Assembly: GCA_030744435.1 (NCBI GenBank)
Contig: JASLQO010000004.1
Location: forward strand, 62,001 to 126,000
Reading direction: 5' to 3'
DNA length: 64,000 nt
Origin: JASLQO01 sp002327525
Lineage (GTDB): Bacteria; Pseudomonadota; Gammaproteobacteria; Pseudomonadales; Azotimanducaceae
Made by a program: the position numbers and the translations under genes. The notes under the pieces were generated by a model, which did no database searches, was not told the origin of the DNA, and saw only the letters and a list, made by a program, of their open reading frames with translations. Position 1 is the stretch's first letter; every line of letters begins with the position of its first letter. This document shows, piece by piece, positions 7,839 through 15,812 of the stretch.

Positions 7839-8801
7839 ATGACCGTGTCAGGGGCCGGCAAACGACTGCCTGGTACGCCGCATCCGCACCGCTATTTCGA
7901 AGCTACCAGCGGGGTTAGCATCGCGGCCGACGAATGGGGACCCGCCGACGGGCCTCTGGTGCTGCTGCAACACGGCGGCGGGCAGACGCGCCACGCCTGG
8001 AAGAGCGCCGGGATGACGCTCGGACAAGCGGGATATCACGCGCTGGCGCTGGATGCACGCGGTCACGGAGATTCATCTTGGGCACCCGATGGTTTCTACG
8101 GCCAGGACACCATGGTGGCCGACCTCTGTACAGTGGTGGAGCAACTCGGCAATCGTCGCCCGGTACTCATGGGTGCCTCCATGGGCGGCAGTGTGAGCCT
8201 GGTGGCCATAGGCGAGAACCATATCGACGCCACCGCCCTCGTGTTGGTGGACATCGCCCATCGCATCGAGAAAGAGGGCTTTCAAAAAATCCAGGCCTTC
8301 ATGGATCAGAAACCGGAGGGATTCGCTTCGCTGGACGAGGTGGCCGACGCCATAGCGAGTTATCAGCCGCACAGGAAGCGCCCGGACAATCTCGACGGGC
8401 TCGCGAAAAACGTGCGCCTCGCCGGGGACGGCAGATACCGTTGGCACTGGGATCCACGTTTTCGCAGCGGGGGGAGCTTCGACACGGACAAGCGCGAGCA
8501 GCGGCTCGAAGCTTGCGCACGCAATCTGGCCCTGCCGACACTGCTGGTGCGCGGCGGGCTGTCCGATGTACTGAGCGAGGAGGGCGCGCGGTCGTTTCTC
8601 GATGTCTGCCCGCACAGCGAGTACGTCAATGTAGCCAGCGCTGGCCACATGGTAGCGGGCGATCGCAACGACGTTTTCGCCTCATCTTGTATCGATTTCC
8701 TCACCCGCGTAGTTCCCGTCGACGGCCAGCCGCAGCATGCGTCACAGGCGTTACATCCACATCATGAGGGGCCGCCCGAAGATGTCGACGACGTCCCGTG
8801 A
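7839..8801 (+). CDS. Alpha/beta-fold hydrolase
   Basis: A cytoplasmic hydrolase of 320 residues. The oxyanion-hole strand reads VLLQHGGGQTRHAW (about residue 41), the nucleophile elbow GASMGG places the catalytic serine near residue 110, and the C-terminal SAGHMVAGDRNDVF carries the catalytic histidine. LLVRGGLSDVLSEEGAR contains a likely acid. It belongs to the large epoxide hydrolase/haloperoxidase-like group; the substrate cannot be assigned. The last 25 residues are histidine- and proline-rich and lie beyond the conserved fold. It is monocistronic, converging with the permease pair downstream. Confidence 0.88.
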   Translation: MTVSGAGKRLPGTPHPHRYFEATSGVSIAADEWGPADGPLVLLQHGGGQTRHAWKSAGMTLGQAGYHALALDARGHGDSSWAPDGFYGQDTMVADLCTVVEQLGNRRPVLMGASMGGSVSLVAIGENHIDATALVLVDIAHRIEKEGFQKIQAFMDQKPEGFASLDEVADAIASYQPHRKRPDNLDGLAKNVRLAGDGRYRWHWDPRFRSGGSFDTDKREQRLEACARNLALPTLLVRGGLSDVLSEEGARSFLDVCPHSEYVNVASAGHMVAGDRNDVFASSCIDFLTRVVPVDGQPQHASQALHPHHEGPPEDVDDVP

Positions 8802-8840
8802 GCGAACAGATTCAGCTCATTGGAGTCGGTACAGATCGAA

Positions 8841-9995
8841 CTACCCGGTGCGTAACGCGTCCGTCACGGGCAGACGTGCGGCACGCAGGGCGGGCAGCAA
8901 TCCACCCAGCAGGCCGAGGGCGAGCGCCCACGACAGGCCCGTGACGATCAGGTCCGGGGTCACGCGAAACGCGAAGGCGACCTGGGTGCTGGTGCCGGTG
9001 GCGGACGTGGCATAGCCGTCGAGCGCGAGGTAGACGCACACCGCGCCGATCAGCCCGCCGACGATCGCCAGCAACATGGCCTCGATCATCACCGACACCA
9101 CGATCGCGCTGCCGCCGAAGCCGATGGCGCGCAGGGTGGCAATCTCGATGGTACGGCGGCTCACCACCGTGTACATGGTGTTGAGCGCGGCGATCACCGA
9201 ACCGAGCGCCATGATGCCGGCGACGAAGTAGGCGAAGGTATCGATCAGCACCGCGCGATCCGCGGATTGTCTGGCGTAGAACTCCACTTCCGGAATGAGT
9301 TCGAGCTCCAGCGCCGGATTGCTATCGATCACATCGGCGACGCGCGCTTGCTCATCGAATGCGACCCGCGCTCTTACCACGCTCACGCCACCCTGGCGGC
9401 TGTACACATCCTGCGCCACCGGCAGATCGACCCACACTTCGGATTCCACCGCCGTGCCACCTGCCGTGAAATGCCCCACCACGGTCGCCTCAGCGCGGCG
9501 TACCTCGAGCCGGTCTCCGATCTCGAGTCCCTCATACATCGACAGCGCGCCCACGCCGACGATTATCTCGCCGCGGCCCGGTTCGAAACGTCGTCCTGCG
9601 ATGATCTGCACCTCGGGACGCAGTGCGAATGCATCGGACGTGACGCCGCGCACCACCACGTCCGCGCTGCTGCCATCGTCACGCATCGTGGCCGTCAGCG
9701 TCGCATACACCTCGCCGCTCAGAATCTCGATCTCGCTGATGCTCTCCAGCATGCCGAGTTCCAGGTTCGTCACGAAGCCGTCCATCTCCTCACGGCCGGC
9801 CCGCATTACCAGTGCCCGGTCAGGCTGCGCTGTTTCCGTCAATACCGCCTGATATCCGCGCGACATGGCCATCAACCCGAGCAACACCGCAACCACGCCG
9901 GCCACACCCACCACTATGATCGCGCCACTTGCAAACCTCGAAGACAGGCTGCCGAGATTCACCGCCACCGCGGCGACAATCTCTCTCAGCATCAT
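8841..9995 (-). CDS. ABC transporter permease, FtsX/MacB type
   Basis: 384 residues with the FtsX-family layout: an N-terminal membrane helix (VGVAGVVAVLLGLMAMS, residues 30-46), a large periplasmic MacB_PCD domain (about 60-265), then three C-terminal helices (FAYFVAGIMALGSVIAALNTM, MIEAMLLAIVGGLIGAVC and ALALGLLGGLLPALRA). The motif SRRTIEIATLRAIGFGGSAI is the cytoplasmic loop that contacts the ATPase. It overlaps the upstream permease by ATGA. These subunits power lipoprotein sorting or macrolide/lipid export only together with an ATP-binding subunit, which is not encoded next to it. Confidence 0.88.
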   Translation of the reverse strand: MMLREIVAAVAVNLGSLSSRFASGAIIVVGVAGVVAVLLGLMAMSRGYQAVLTETAQPDRALVMRAGREEMDGFVTNLELGMLESISEIEILSGEVYATLTATMRDDGSSADVVVRGVTSDAFALRPEVQIIAGRRFEPGRGEIIVGVGALSMYEGLEIGDRLEVRRAEATVVGHFTAGGTAVESEVWVDLPVAQDVYSRQGGVSVVRARVAFDEQARVADVIDSNPALELELIPEVEFYARQSADRAVLIDTFAYFVAGIMALGSVIAALNTMYTVVSRRTIEIATLRAIGFGGSAIVVSVMIEAMLLAIVGGLIGAVCVYLALDGYATSATGTSTQVAFAFRVTPDLIVTGLSWALALGLLGGLLPALRAARLPVTDALRTG

Positions 9996-11158
9996 CCCCC
10001 CTCCCGCAGCGCGTCGACGATGGACAGGCGTCTCGCCGCGAGTGCGGGTTGTATACCGATCACGAGGCCGAGAACCAGCGCGATGGCCATGGCCTGCGCC
10101 GCGTGCGCCGCCGTCATGTCGAACGCGCCGAGCACCGAATCGAGATTGGCATGCAAACCGGCTTCCAGGGCGAAACCCACCAGCACACCCGCGGCCGCGC
10201 CGAGCAGACAGTGCAACACCGCTTCTGTGAGGACCTGCACGGAGATGCGGGTGTCGCCGAATCCGAGCGTCTTCATCACAGCCAGCTCCGCGACCCGTTC
10301 GGTAAACGACAACGATGCAACATTGGCCGTGAGCAGCACGATGGTGAAGAACACGGCAATGAGAATGAGCGTCGTGATGGCGCCGATGTCACCCAACTGA
10401 CGGGCAAACTGGCGGCTGTACTCGTCTTCCGAGAGGGAACGCGTGGGATTGGTGGAGTTCTCGAAGTAACCATCCACCACCTCGGCGACGGTTTTGGGAT
10501 TCACACCGCCTGCCAGCAGCACGATCGCGCTGCCGATCTGATTCTGTATCCACACTGCCGCCGCTTCGGTGAAGTAGCTGTACCGGATCAGCATGGCGCG
10601 CTGCGCACCCGAGCCGGGATCAGAGGAGTAGGTGCCGGCAAACTCGAAGCGCCAGTTCCACGATCCGTCTTCTCTGGGCCAGATGTCGGCAATCAGCGGT
10701 ATCGCATCGCCCGTCCGCCAACCAAACTCGCGCGCCACGCTCTCGTGCGCGATCACCGCGGTGCGAGACGCCAGGAAGCGCTCACGCGTCGCCTGATCCA
10801 CGATGATCTCCGGATAGACCTCGAAGATGCGTTGTGCATCGATGACGAGCTTCGGGAAGTCGTTTTCGGGTAGCTGGTAGTAGCCGCCAAACCAGACCAT
10901 GGGCGTGACGCTGCGCACCCCCGGCATGTCGGCGATGGCGTTGACGTGGGCGACGGGCAGGTTGTCGATCATCGAATAACGCGAATCCACATGCAGACGC
11001 TGAATACCGGAAATAGCGGCGACATCTCCAGCGAAGGCCCCGGCGATCGCACGCAACAGCATGAACATTAGAAAAGCGGTTGCGAGAGAGAGAAAGGTGA
11101 GAACCGTGCGCGTGGGATTGCGCATCATATTGGTTATCAGTAAATGCAGATCGCTCAC
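9992..11158 (-). CDS. ABC transporter permease, FtsX/MacB type (partner)
   Basis: 388 residues, same architecture as its neighbour: helix 1 TRTVLTFLSLATAFLMFMLL, a periplasmic domain, then helices around ITTLILIAVFFTIVLLTANV, LLGAAAGVLVGFALEAGL and AMAIALVLGLVIGIQPALAA. The ATPase-contact loop is FTERVAELAVMKTLGFGDTRI. The start is GTG at 11158 behind GGGGTGAG. The pair would form a heterodimeric permease. In related operons an HlyD-type periplasmic adaptor and an ATPase precede these genes; here the sequence immediately upstream is a decayed cytochrome b561 on the opposite strand. The missing subunits must be elsewhere or were lost. Confidence 0.88.
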   Translation of the reverse strand: MSDLHLLITNMMRNPTRTVLTFLSLATAFLMFMLLRAIAGAFAGDVAAISGIQRLHVDSRYSMIDNLPVAHVNAIADMPGVRSVTPMVWFGGYYQLPENDFPKLVIDAQRIFEVYPEIIVDQATRERFLASRTAVIAHESVAREFGWRTGDAIPLIADIWPREDGSWNWRFEFAGTYSSDPGSGAQRAMLIRYSYFTEAAAVWIQNQIGSAIVLLAGGVNPKTVAEVVDGYFENSTNPTRSLSEDEYSRQFARQLGDIGAITTLILIAVFFTIVLLTANVASLSFTERVAELAVMKTLGFGDTRISVQVLTEAVLHCLLGAAAGVLVGFALEAGLHANLDSVLGAFDMTAAHAAQAMAIALVLGLVIGIQPALAARRLSIVDALREGG

Positions 11159-11237
11159 GTCTCACCCCGACTCCCTGGCGCGACATCTTACTGCACGCGG
11201 TAGCTTTCCGCTGCACGGCACATCTCTCAAACACGCC

Positions 11238-11487
11238 AACAGGCTACGGCTGGATCGCACCTTTCTGCACTGGGTGAGTGCCGCCACCGTGCTCGAGCTT
11301 TCTTACCTCGGCTTGTGGATGGTGGAGCCCGATTACCACCACGCCTGTCACAAGAAGGCCCCGATCTGGAGTGGGGGCCCGGATGCTGATAGTACTCGCA
11401 CTGCTCCACGCCACGGCCGCCATGCAACATCATTTCATCGACCACGACCCGAAGCTTGTGCGTATGCTGAAGCCAAACTCAGGGAAA
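11238..11487 (+). pseudogene. Cytochrome b561, internally deleted and frameshifted
   Basis: Two pieces of a cytochrome b561 are joined out of frame. The N-terminal piece (11238-11369) encodes RTFLHWVSAATVLELSYLGLWMVE and HKKAPIW, matching helix 1 of the family with its heme-ligand histidine. The C-terminal piece (11386-11487) encodes LALLHATAAMQHHFIDHDPKL, matching the last helix and the HHF-DRD tail. The middle two helices, roughly 100 residues or 300 bases, are missing. YceI follows, as it does in the well-known yceJ-yceI gene pair, which supports the identity. No functional heme protein can be made from it. Confidence 0.7.
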
Positions 11488-11546
11488 AGCCCGGGACCAC
11501 ACAACCCTAGCCCCCCGTGCGCCGCCATACAGAAGGAGACCGGCCC

Positions 11547-11972
11547 TTGAAAACCAGGACCGCCGCGATGTTTGTGCTGTGTTTGGGTTCAACCGCGCTG
11601 GCTGAACCAACCGCAATCGACATTCCCGGCATGTATGCCAACGTCCAGTTTCGCGTCAAGCACCTGCGCTCTGACAAGTATCTCGACGCGGATGGCTGCC
11701 CGGAAGCGCGCTTGGTCTCCACGCGCATCGAACCGGCCGGTGAAGGCACAGCACGAGTGGTGGGCAATCTCACCCTGCATGGCATCACCCGCGAGGTGGT
11801 GATCGAGGCAAATCACGTCGGCGCCGGAGACGATCCATGGGGCGGTTTCCGGCGCGGATTTCATGGCGCCGCGAAGCTCAGACCGGGCGACTACGGCATC
11901 GATATCTCCGTGCTCGGACCCGACTCCCAGGTGGTGGAGCTTGATCTGTCCGTTGAGGGTGTGCGCCAGTAG
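11547..11972 (+). CDS. YceI-family periplasmic protein, internally shortened
   Basis: A secreted lipocalin-like YceI protein of 141 residues; family members usually have about 190. The start is a TTG at 11547 with AAGGAG upstream, giving a normal signal peptide (MKTRTAAMFVLCLGSTALA). The strand ANVQFRVKHL is followed directly by RSDKYLDADGCPEA, whereas in normal YceI about 45 residues (the FDP...ASIDTG region) lie between these two blocks. The deletion is in frame and both ends carry HL, suggesting recombination at a short match. The C-terminal half (NLTLHGITREV, DPWGGFRRGFHGAAKL) is intact. The barrel would lack strands, so function is doubtful. Confidence 0.75.
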   Translation: MKTRTAAMFVLCLGSTALAEPTAIDIPGMYANVQFRVKHLRSDKYLDADGCPEARLVSTRIEPAGEGTARVVGNLTLHGITREVVIEANHVGAGDDPWGGFRRGFHGAAKLRPGDYGIDISVLGPDSQVVELDLSVEGVRQ

Positions 11973-11985
11973 CTGCACGCGGGCA

Positions 11986-12969
11986 CTAGTCCCGATCCAG
12001 CGTTTTCATGCCTGCCGGCACGTAGCGTGCTCCGGCGATGTTCTCGGGAGCAAACAGTTCGTCCATCGCGTGCAGTTCTTCCTCGCTCAGCTCGGTATCA
12101 GCGGCGGCCGCGTTCTCCTCCAGGTATTTCACGCGCTTGGTGCCCGGTATGGGAGCAATGAAATCTCCCTGCGCAAGCAACCACGCCAGCGCGAGCTGTC
12201 CCCGGGTGCAGTTTCGTTCGTCGGCCAGGGCCGCGAATGCTTGCACCAGTGACAGGTTTCGTTCCAGATTCTCACCCTGAAAACGTGGCATGCCGCCACG
12301 CATGTCACCCTTGGCGTCGATATCGCCAGCACCTTCAATGGTACCGGTCAAAATCGCCCGGCCCAGTGGGCTGAAGGGTACGAACCCAATTCCCAGTTCG
12401 CGGCAGACCGGCAGCACGTGCGCTTCCGGATCGCGCGTCCACAGCGAGTGCTCCGACTGCACCGCCGTGATGGGATGCACGGCATGAGCCCGGCGTAATG
12501 TCGCCGCGGAAACCTCCGACAAACCCAGATATCGCACCTTGCCCGCTTCCACCAGCCGCGCCATTGCGCCCACCGTATCCTCGATGGGCACCACTGGATC
12601 CAGGCGGTGCAGGTAGTAAAGATCGATCACATCGGTTTGCAGGCGTTCGAGGCTCTCCTCGCAGCGCTCGGCCACCCGATCCGGGTGGCCATCGATGCCG
12701 CGCTTGCCGTCGGGAGTGCGCGTGATACCAAACTTGGTGGCCAGCACCATTTCGCCGCGCCGGTCATTGAGCACGCGACCGATGAGTTTCTCGTTGTGGC
12801 CCAGTCCATAGACGTTGGCGGTGTCGAGAAAAGCGACACCGATATCGAGTGCGCGGTGCAGGGTTCGTTCGCACTCCCGTGGGTCCGCCTCACCGTAAGC
12901 TTGCGACATACCCATGCAGCCGAGACCAATGGCACTCACTTCCAGTTCGCCGAGTCTGTGTGTTTTCAT
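11986..12969 (-). CDS. Aldo/keto reductase
   Basis: NADPH-dependent (beta/alpha)8 oxidoreductase of 327 residues, full length. The catalytic tetrad is visible: Asp and Tyr in FLDTANVYGLGHNEKLIG (about 48-58), Lys in VLATKFG (about 80) and His in YYLHRLD (about 120). The cofactor segment is IPGTKRVKYLEENAAA near residue 280. It belongs to the AKR group with yeast YakC and plant perakine reductase-like enzymes. It is a single gene converging with YceI. Substrate unknown. Confidence 0.92.
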   Translation of the reverse strand: MKTHRLGELEVSAIGLGCMGMSQAYGEADPRECERTLHRALDIGVAFLDTANVYGLGHNEKLIGRVLNDRRGEMVLATKFGITRTPDGKRGIDGHPDRVAERCEESLERLQTDVIDLYYLHRLDPVVPIEDTVGAMARLVEAGKVRYLGLSEVSAATLRRAHAVHPITAVQSEHSLWTRDPEAHVLPVCRELGIGFVPFSPLGRAILTGTIEGAGDIDAKGDMRGGMPRFQGENLERNLSLVQAFAALADERNCTRGQLALAWLLAQGDFIAPIPGTKRVKYLEENAAAADTELSEEELHAMDELFAPENIAGARYVPAGMKTLDRD

Positions 12970-13028
12970 GCTCTAATCCCTCCCGCGATTGGGTCAGCAT
13001 ATTTCAGCCTGAAGCAGGAAGCAGCCCC

Positions 13029-13694
13029 ATGACCGATTTCTACAACCCGGCGCACCGGACACTGCAGGCCGAGTTCGCCACGGCCCGCCTCGCGAACCAC
13101 CTCGAAACAGCAATAATCACAGACACGCTCGATCCGTCGCAAACCGCCTTCATCGATAGCCGCAATGCGTTCTTTGTGTCGACACTCGGCGAGGACGGTT
13201 GGCCAACCGTTTCATATAAGGGCGGTGCCGCGGGATTCGTACGTGCACCGGACGACTAGACACTGGTTCTTCCCAGCTACGACGGGAATGGTATGTTCCT
13301 GTCCATGGGCAACATCGCGGTCACCGCGAAGATCGGCATGTTGTTCATCGACTTCGAACCCCCCCACCGGCTGCGCATGCAGGGCACCGCCAGTCTGGTT
13401 CGGGAAGGTCCGGTGCTGGCGGGATACCCGGGCGCCAATATCGTCGCGAGTGTGACGGTGGATCATGTGTGGATGAACTGTCCGCGCTACATTCACCCGA
13501 TGCGTGCGATCAGCACCTCACCGCACATCCCCGACACAAGCGGTTACGCCACACCCGCGCTCTGGAAGCGCATCGACGTGATGCAGGACATACTGAGTGC
13601 TGCGGATGCAGCCGCGGCGCGTGAAGCCGGCCTCATCACCGAGCAGGACTACGCCGCACTCCTCGCCGAAGGTGCCGTGGATGGGGACGGTTGA
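13029..13694 (+). pseudogene. PNPOx-fold flavoprotein with in-frame amber stop
   Basis: A pyridoxamine-5'-phosphate-oxidase-like protein that would be 221 residues long. It is interrupted by TAG at 13257-13259 (codon 77), exactly between GFVRAPDD and TLVLPSYDGNGMFLSMGNI; in relatives one residue sits at this position in an unbroken strand-turn. Both halves are in the same frame and both keep family motifs: AFFVSTLGEDGWPTVSYKGG before, and CPRYIHPMRAIS after. No frameshift is seen. Either a recent nonsense mutation or a sequencing error has occurred. Genuine genes here end in TAG too, so recoding is unlikely. Confidence 0.75.
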
Positions 13695-13755
13695 GCGTCG
13701 GTTGGTTTTTTGCCCTGTTCCCTTATCATGTCTGATTCTTTAGGGAGAATCGGAT

Positions 13756-14235
13756 ATGGCTACACTCGCTGAGATAGCACCCGGGTTCGTGGAAATGGCA
13801 CACCAGATCGTCTGGTGTACGGTCGCGACGGTTGATGCGAAGAACCGACCGCGCTCACGCATCCTGCATCCCATCTGGGAGTGGGACGGCGAAAACCTGG
13901 TGGGTTGGATCGCCACCGGCAAGACACCGGTGAAGGCAGCCCACATCGCCATCAGCCCAAATGTGTCCTGCAACTACTGGGCCCCAACCCAGGACACGTG
14001 CCTGGCGGAATGCGCCGCGAACTGGGTGGAGGATCAGGCCTTGAAAAACCGCATCTGGGATCTGTTCGCCAACGGTCCCGCGCCGGTAGGTTACGATCCG
14101 GCCATGATCCCGGGCTGGGAGAACGCGTCCTCGCCCGGCTTCGATCCGCTGCGTCTGGACCCGTGGCGTATCCGGGTGATGCCGGGTTCGGCTCTGATGG
14201 ACGGCAGTTTCGCCGGTGAAGTGTGGCAGCAGTGA
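13756..14235 (+). CDS. Pyridoxamine 5'-phosphate oxidase family protein
   Basis: 159 residues of split-barrel flavin-binding fold, cytoplasmic. MATLAEIAPGFVEMAHQIVWCTVATVD forms the first helix and strand, RPRSRILHPIWEWDG contains the flavin-contacting arginines, and WDPWRIRV-like DPWRIRVMPGS closes the barrel. GGAGAATCGGAT (weak ribosome site) precedes the ATG. The subgroup is often annotated as a general-stress or F420/FMN-binding PNPOx protein. It follows the amber-interrupted PNPOx gene but is not a close copy of it. Reaction unknown. Confidence 0.8.
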   Translation: MATLAEIAPGFVEMAHQIVWCTVATVDAKNRPRSRILHPIWEWDGENLVGWIATGKTPVKAAHIAISPNVSCNYWAPTQDTCLAECAANWVEDQALKNRIWDLFANGPAPVGYDPAMIPGWENASSPGFDPLRLDPWRIRVMPGSALMDGSFAGEVWQQ

Positions 14236-14427
14236 TTCGTCATAGACGACGACTACACCCGAACCGTAGAGCAGCACTGGTTTGCAGATGCACCGGAAGA
14301 GCTCATACGACGCATCGATGAGATTCTCGTTGCGAGCGGCCAGGATCCGGCATCGCTTCGACGACCTGATGACGTAACCCGGCCCATGACCGTCGGCGTC
14401 GAAGATGCCGGAACACAGCACTGGTGA
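14236..14427 (+). pseudogene. C-terminal gene remnant, unidentified
   Basis: Directly after the PNPOx stop the same frame stays open for 63 codons to a TGA and reads like real protein: HWFADAPEELIRRIDEILVASG and DPASLRRPDDVTRPMTVG. There is no start codon with a ribosome site. It looks like the 3' end of a lost gene whose 5' part was replaced. I do not recognise the family. Confidence 0.35.
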
Positions 14428-14569
14428 CACCGACTACCACACCAGCGGTATCGTTATCGGTACAACTCCCGTTGCTGAAAACGGCTTGATGGTCCTCGGC
14501 CGCGTGGGCGGTATGCTCAACATCGAGTTTAAAGCAGCTCCCGGTACTCGCACTTTCCGAGGCCAGAGA

Positions 14570-15016
14570 CTATATTTTTGGACTGGTACCCAATGGCGGC
14601 TGCAGCGTGGCATCCGCACATAACACCGGCAGACGGCGTCGCGAGCCGGTGTAGTGGAATTCACGTTCGTCTGTCCCGAACACGATGTAGTGTCCGGGAG
14701 TGAGCACCTGAGGATAGATCATCCCCGGCCGCGGACAGCCGGCGCTACCGTCGCGCCAGGTGACGGATACCGCCTTGAGCAGGCGGAAGTCGTCGTGACC
14801 CAGACGTTGCACGAGATCGCCCCGGGCATGCTCAGTTGCCTGCCCGAGCTGAATGCCGGTCATACCCGCATGTCCCTCCTGATTAACGGCTGGCTTCACT
14901 TCACCCACCACCTCCGGGACGGCGGATAGCGTAATCCCACCATGTGACATGCAGCCGGGACAGATCACGAACACCGCCAACACAAAGACACCAGTCGGGC
15001 CGCGTAGAGGTTTCAT
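14570..15016 (-). CDS. Lipoprotein of unknown function
   Basis: 148 residues. The N-terminus is a signal peptide with a hydrophobic run (VFVLAVFVICPGC) ending in a lipobox cysteine at residue 22. The C-terminal half has TPGHYIVFGTDEREFHYTGSR and VLCADATLQPPL. This resembles small beta-rich exported proteins with a YxxHTD/C tail, often annotated as hypothetical. The last residues overlap an opposite-strand frame of no clear identity. No operon partner is evident. Confidence 0.5.
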   Translation of the reverse strand: MKPLRGPTGVFVLAVFVICPGCMSHGGITLSAVPEVVGEVKPAVNQEGHAGMTGIQLGQATEHARGDLVQRLGHDDFRLLKAVSVTWRDGSAGCPRPGMIYPQVLTPGHYIVFGTDEREFHYTGSRRRLPVLCADATLQPPLGTSPKI

Positions 15017-15126
15017 TGTCGGAGTCTGCGTAACATCACTTGTGATTAAACCACATAGCTCGAACCAAGCAATCGCTCCGGATACTTGAGCTGTTCACCA
15101 TACCTGATCGTACAACAGGAAAACCC

Positions 15127-15644
15127 ATGCCTCACCCAATTCTGTGACCAGTCCTCGCGCCCCTGCTCGCCATGCTTTTGCAGCCGACAATCACATTTGC
15201 CAAACCCATCCCCCTCTACTCGGGGGCAGCACCCGGCACGAAAGACTGGACGCATACCGAGCAGGCCTTTTTCTCGACGCTGTTCAACACCAAGGTGGTC
15301 ACAAATGTCGTTCGCCCGCTGAACGAACATGGGGTGGTGGTATTCGTGGCGCGCTACCGGTTGGTACCGGGTGGCGATGACGTGGCTGCCGAAATGTTTG
15401 CCCAAGGTCAGGATCACAGGTGCGCGACGACATGGCTCACATAGCGCCCTTCGCAGGTACCGACGGCATTGCCGCCATGCGCATCGTGGCCAAGCACGCT
15501 GCCGAGTTCGGGATCGATAAGAATCGGATTGGCTTCATGGGATTTTCGGCCGGTGGCCGTGTGACGATGTCGGTCGCCTTCTACCACGATGCAGCAACAA
15601 GACCTGAGTTTCTGGCTCCTGTTTACGCCGGCCTCGGGCACTGA
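15127..15644 (+). pseudogene. Secreted alpha/beta hydrolase (esterase/dienelactone type), multiply broken
   Basis: Remnant of an exported esterase of the kind beginning KPIPLYSGAAPGTKDW. Three lesions are visible. After VVTNVVRP the sequence jumps to LNEHGVVVFVARYRLVP, missing about 35 residues that should carry the PGGGF oxyanion motif. The frame then shifts around 15415, continuing in the 15420-15644 frame with HIAPFAGTDGIAAMR and the nucleophile elbow GFSAGG. The gene ends at APVYAGLGH, before the catalytic Asp and His. There is also a TGA at codon 7 if translation begins at the ATG at 15127. It cannot be functional. Confidence 0.7.
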
Positions 15645-15812
15645 AAAATAAAACGCTACGAGAGGATGCGCTGCTCATGTTCATCGTCGCCGCCAGCGAT
15701 AATTAGCTCGGTCTTGCAAAGGACGCCATCACGCCGTACAACAAGTAGCTCGACGCCCAAGAATTGTTGTCTGCGCCGGATTCCTAGCCCGCGTGCTCGA
15801 CTAACATACAGG

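Noticed and set aside
14405..14623. Plus-strand frame of 72 codons (MPEHSTGDTDYH...) as a pilin-like gene
   Set aside because: Overlaps the better supported minus-strand lipoprotein and has no signal, ribosome site or firm family match.
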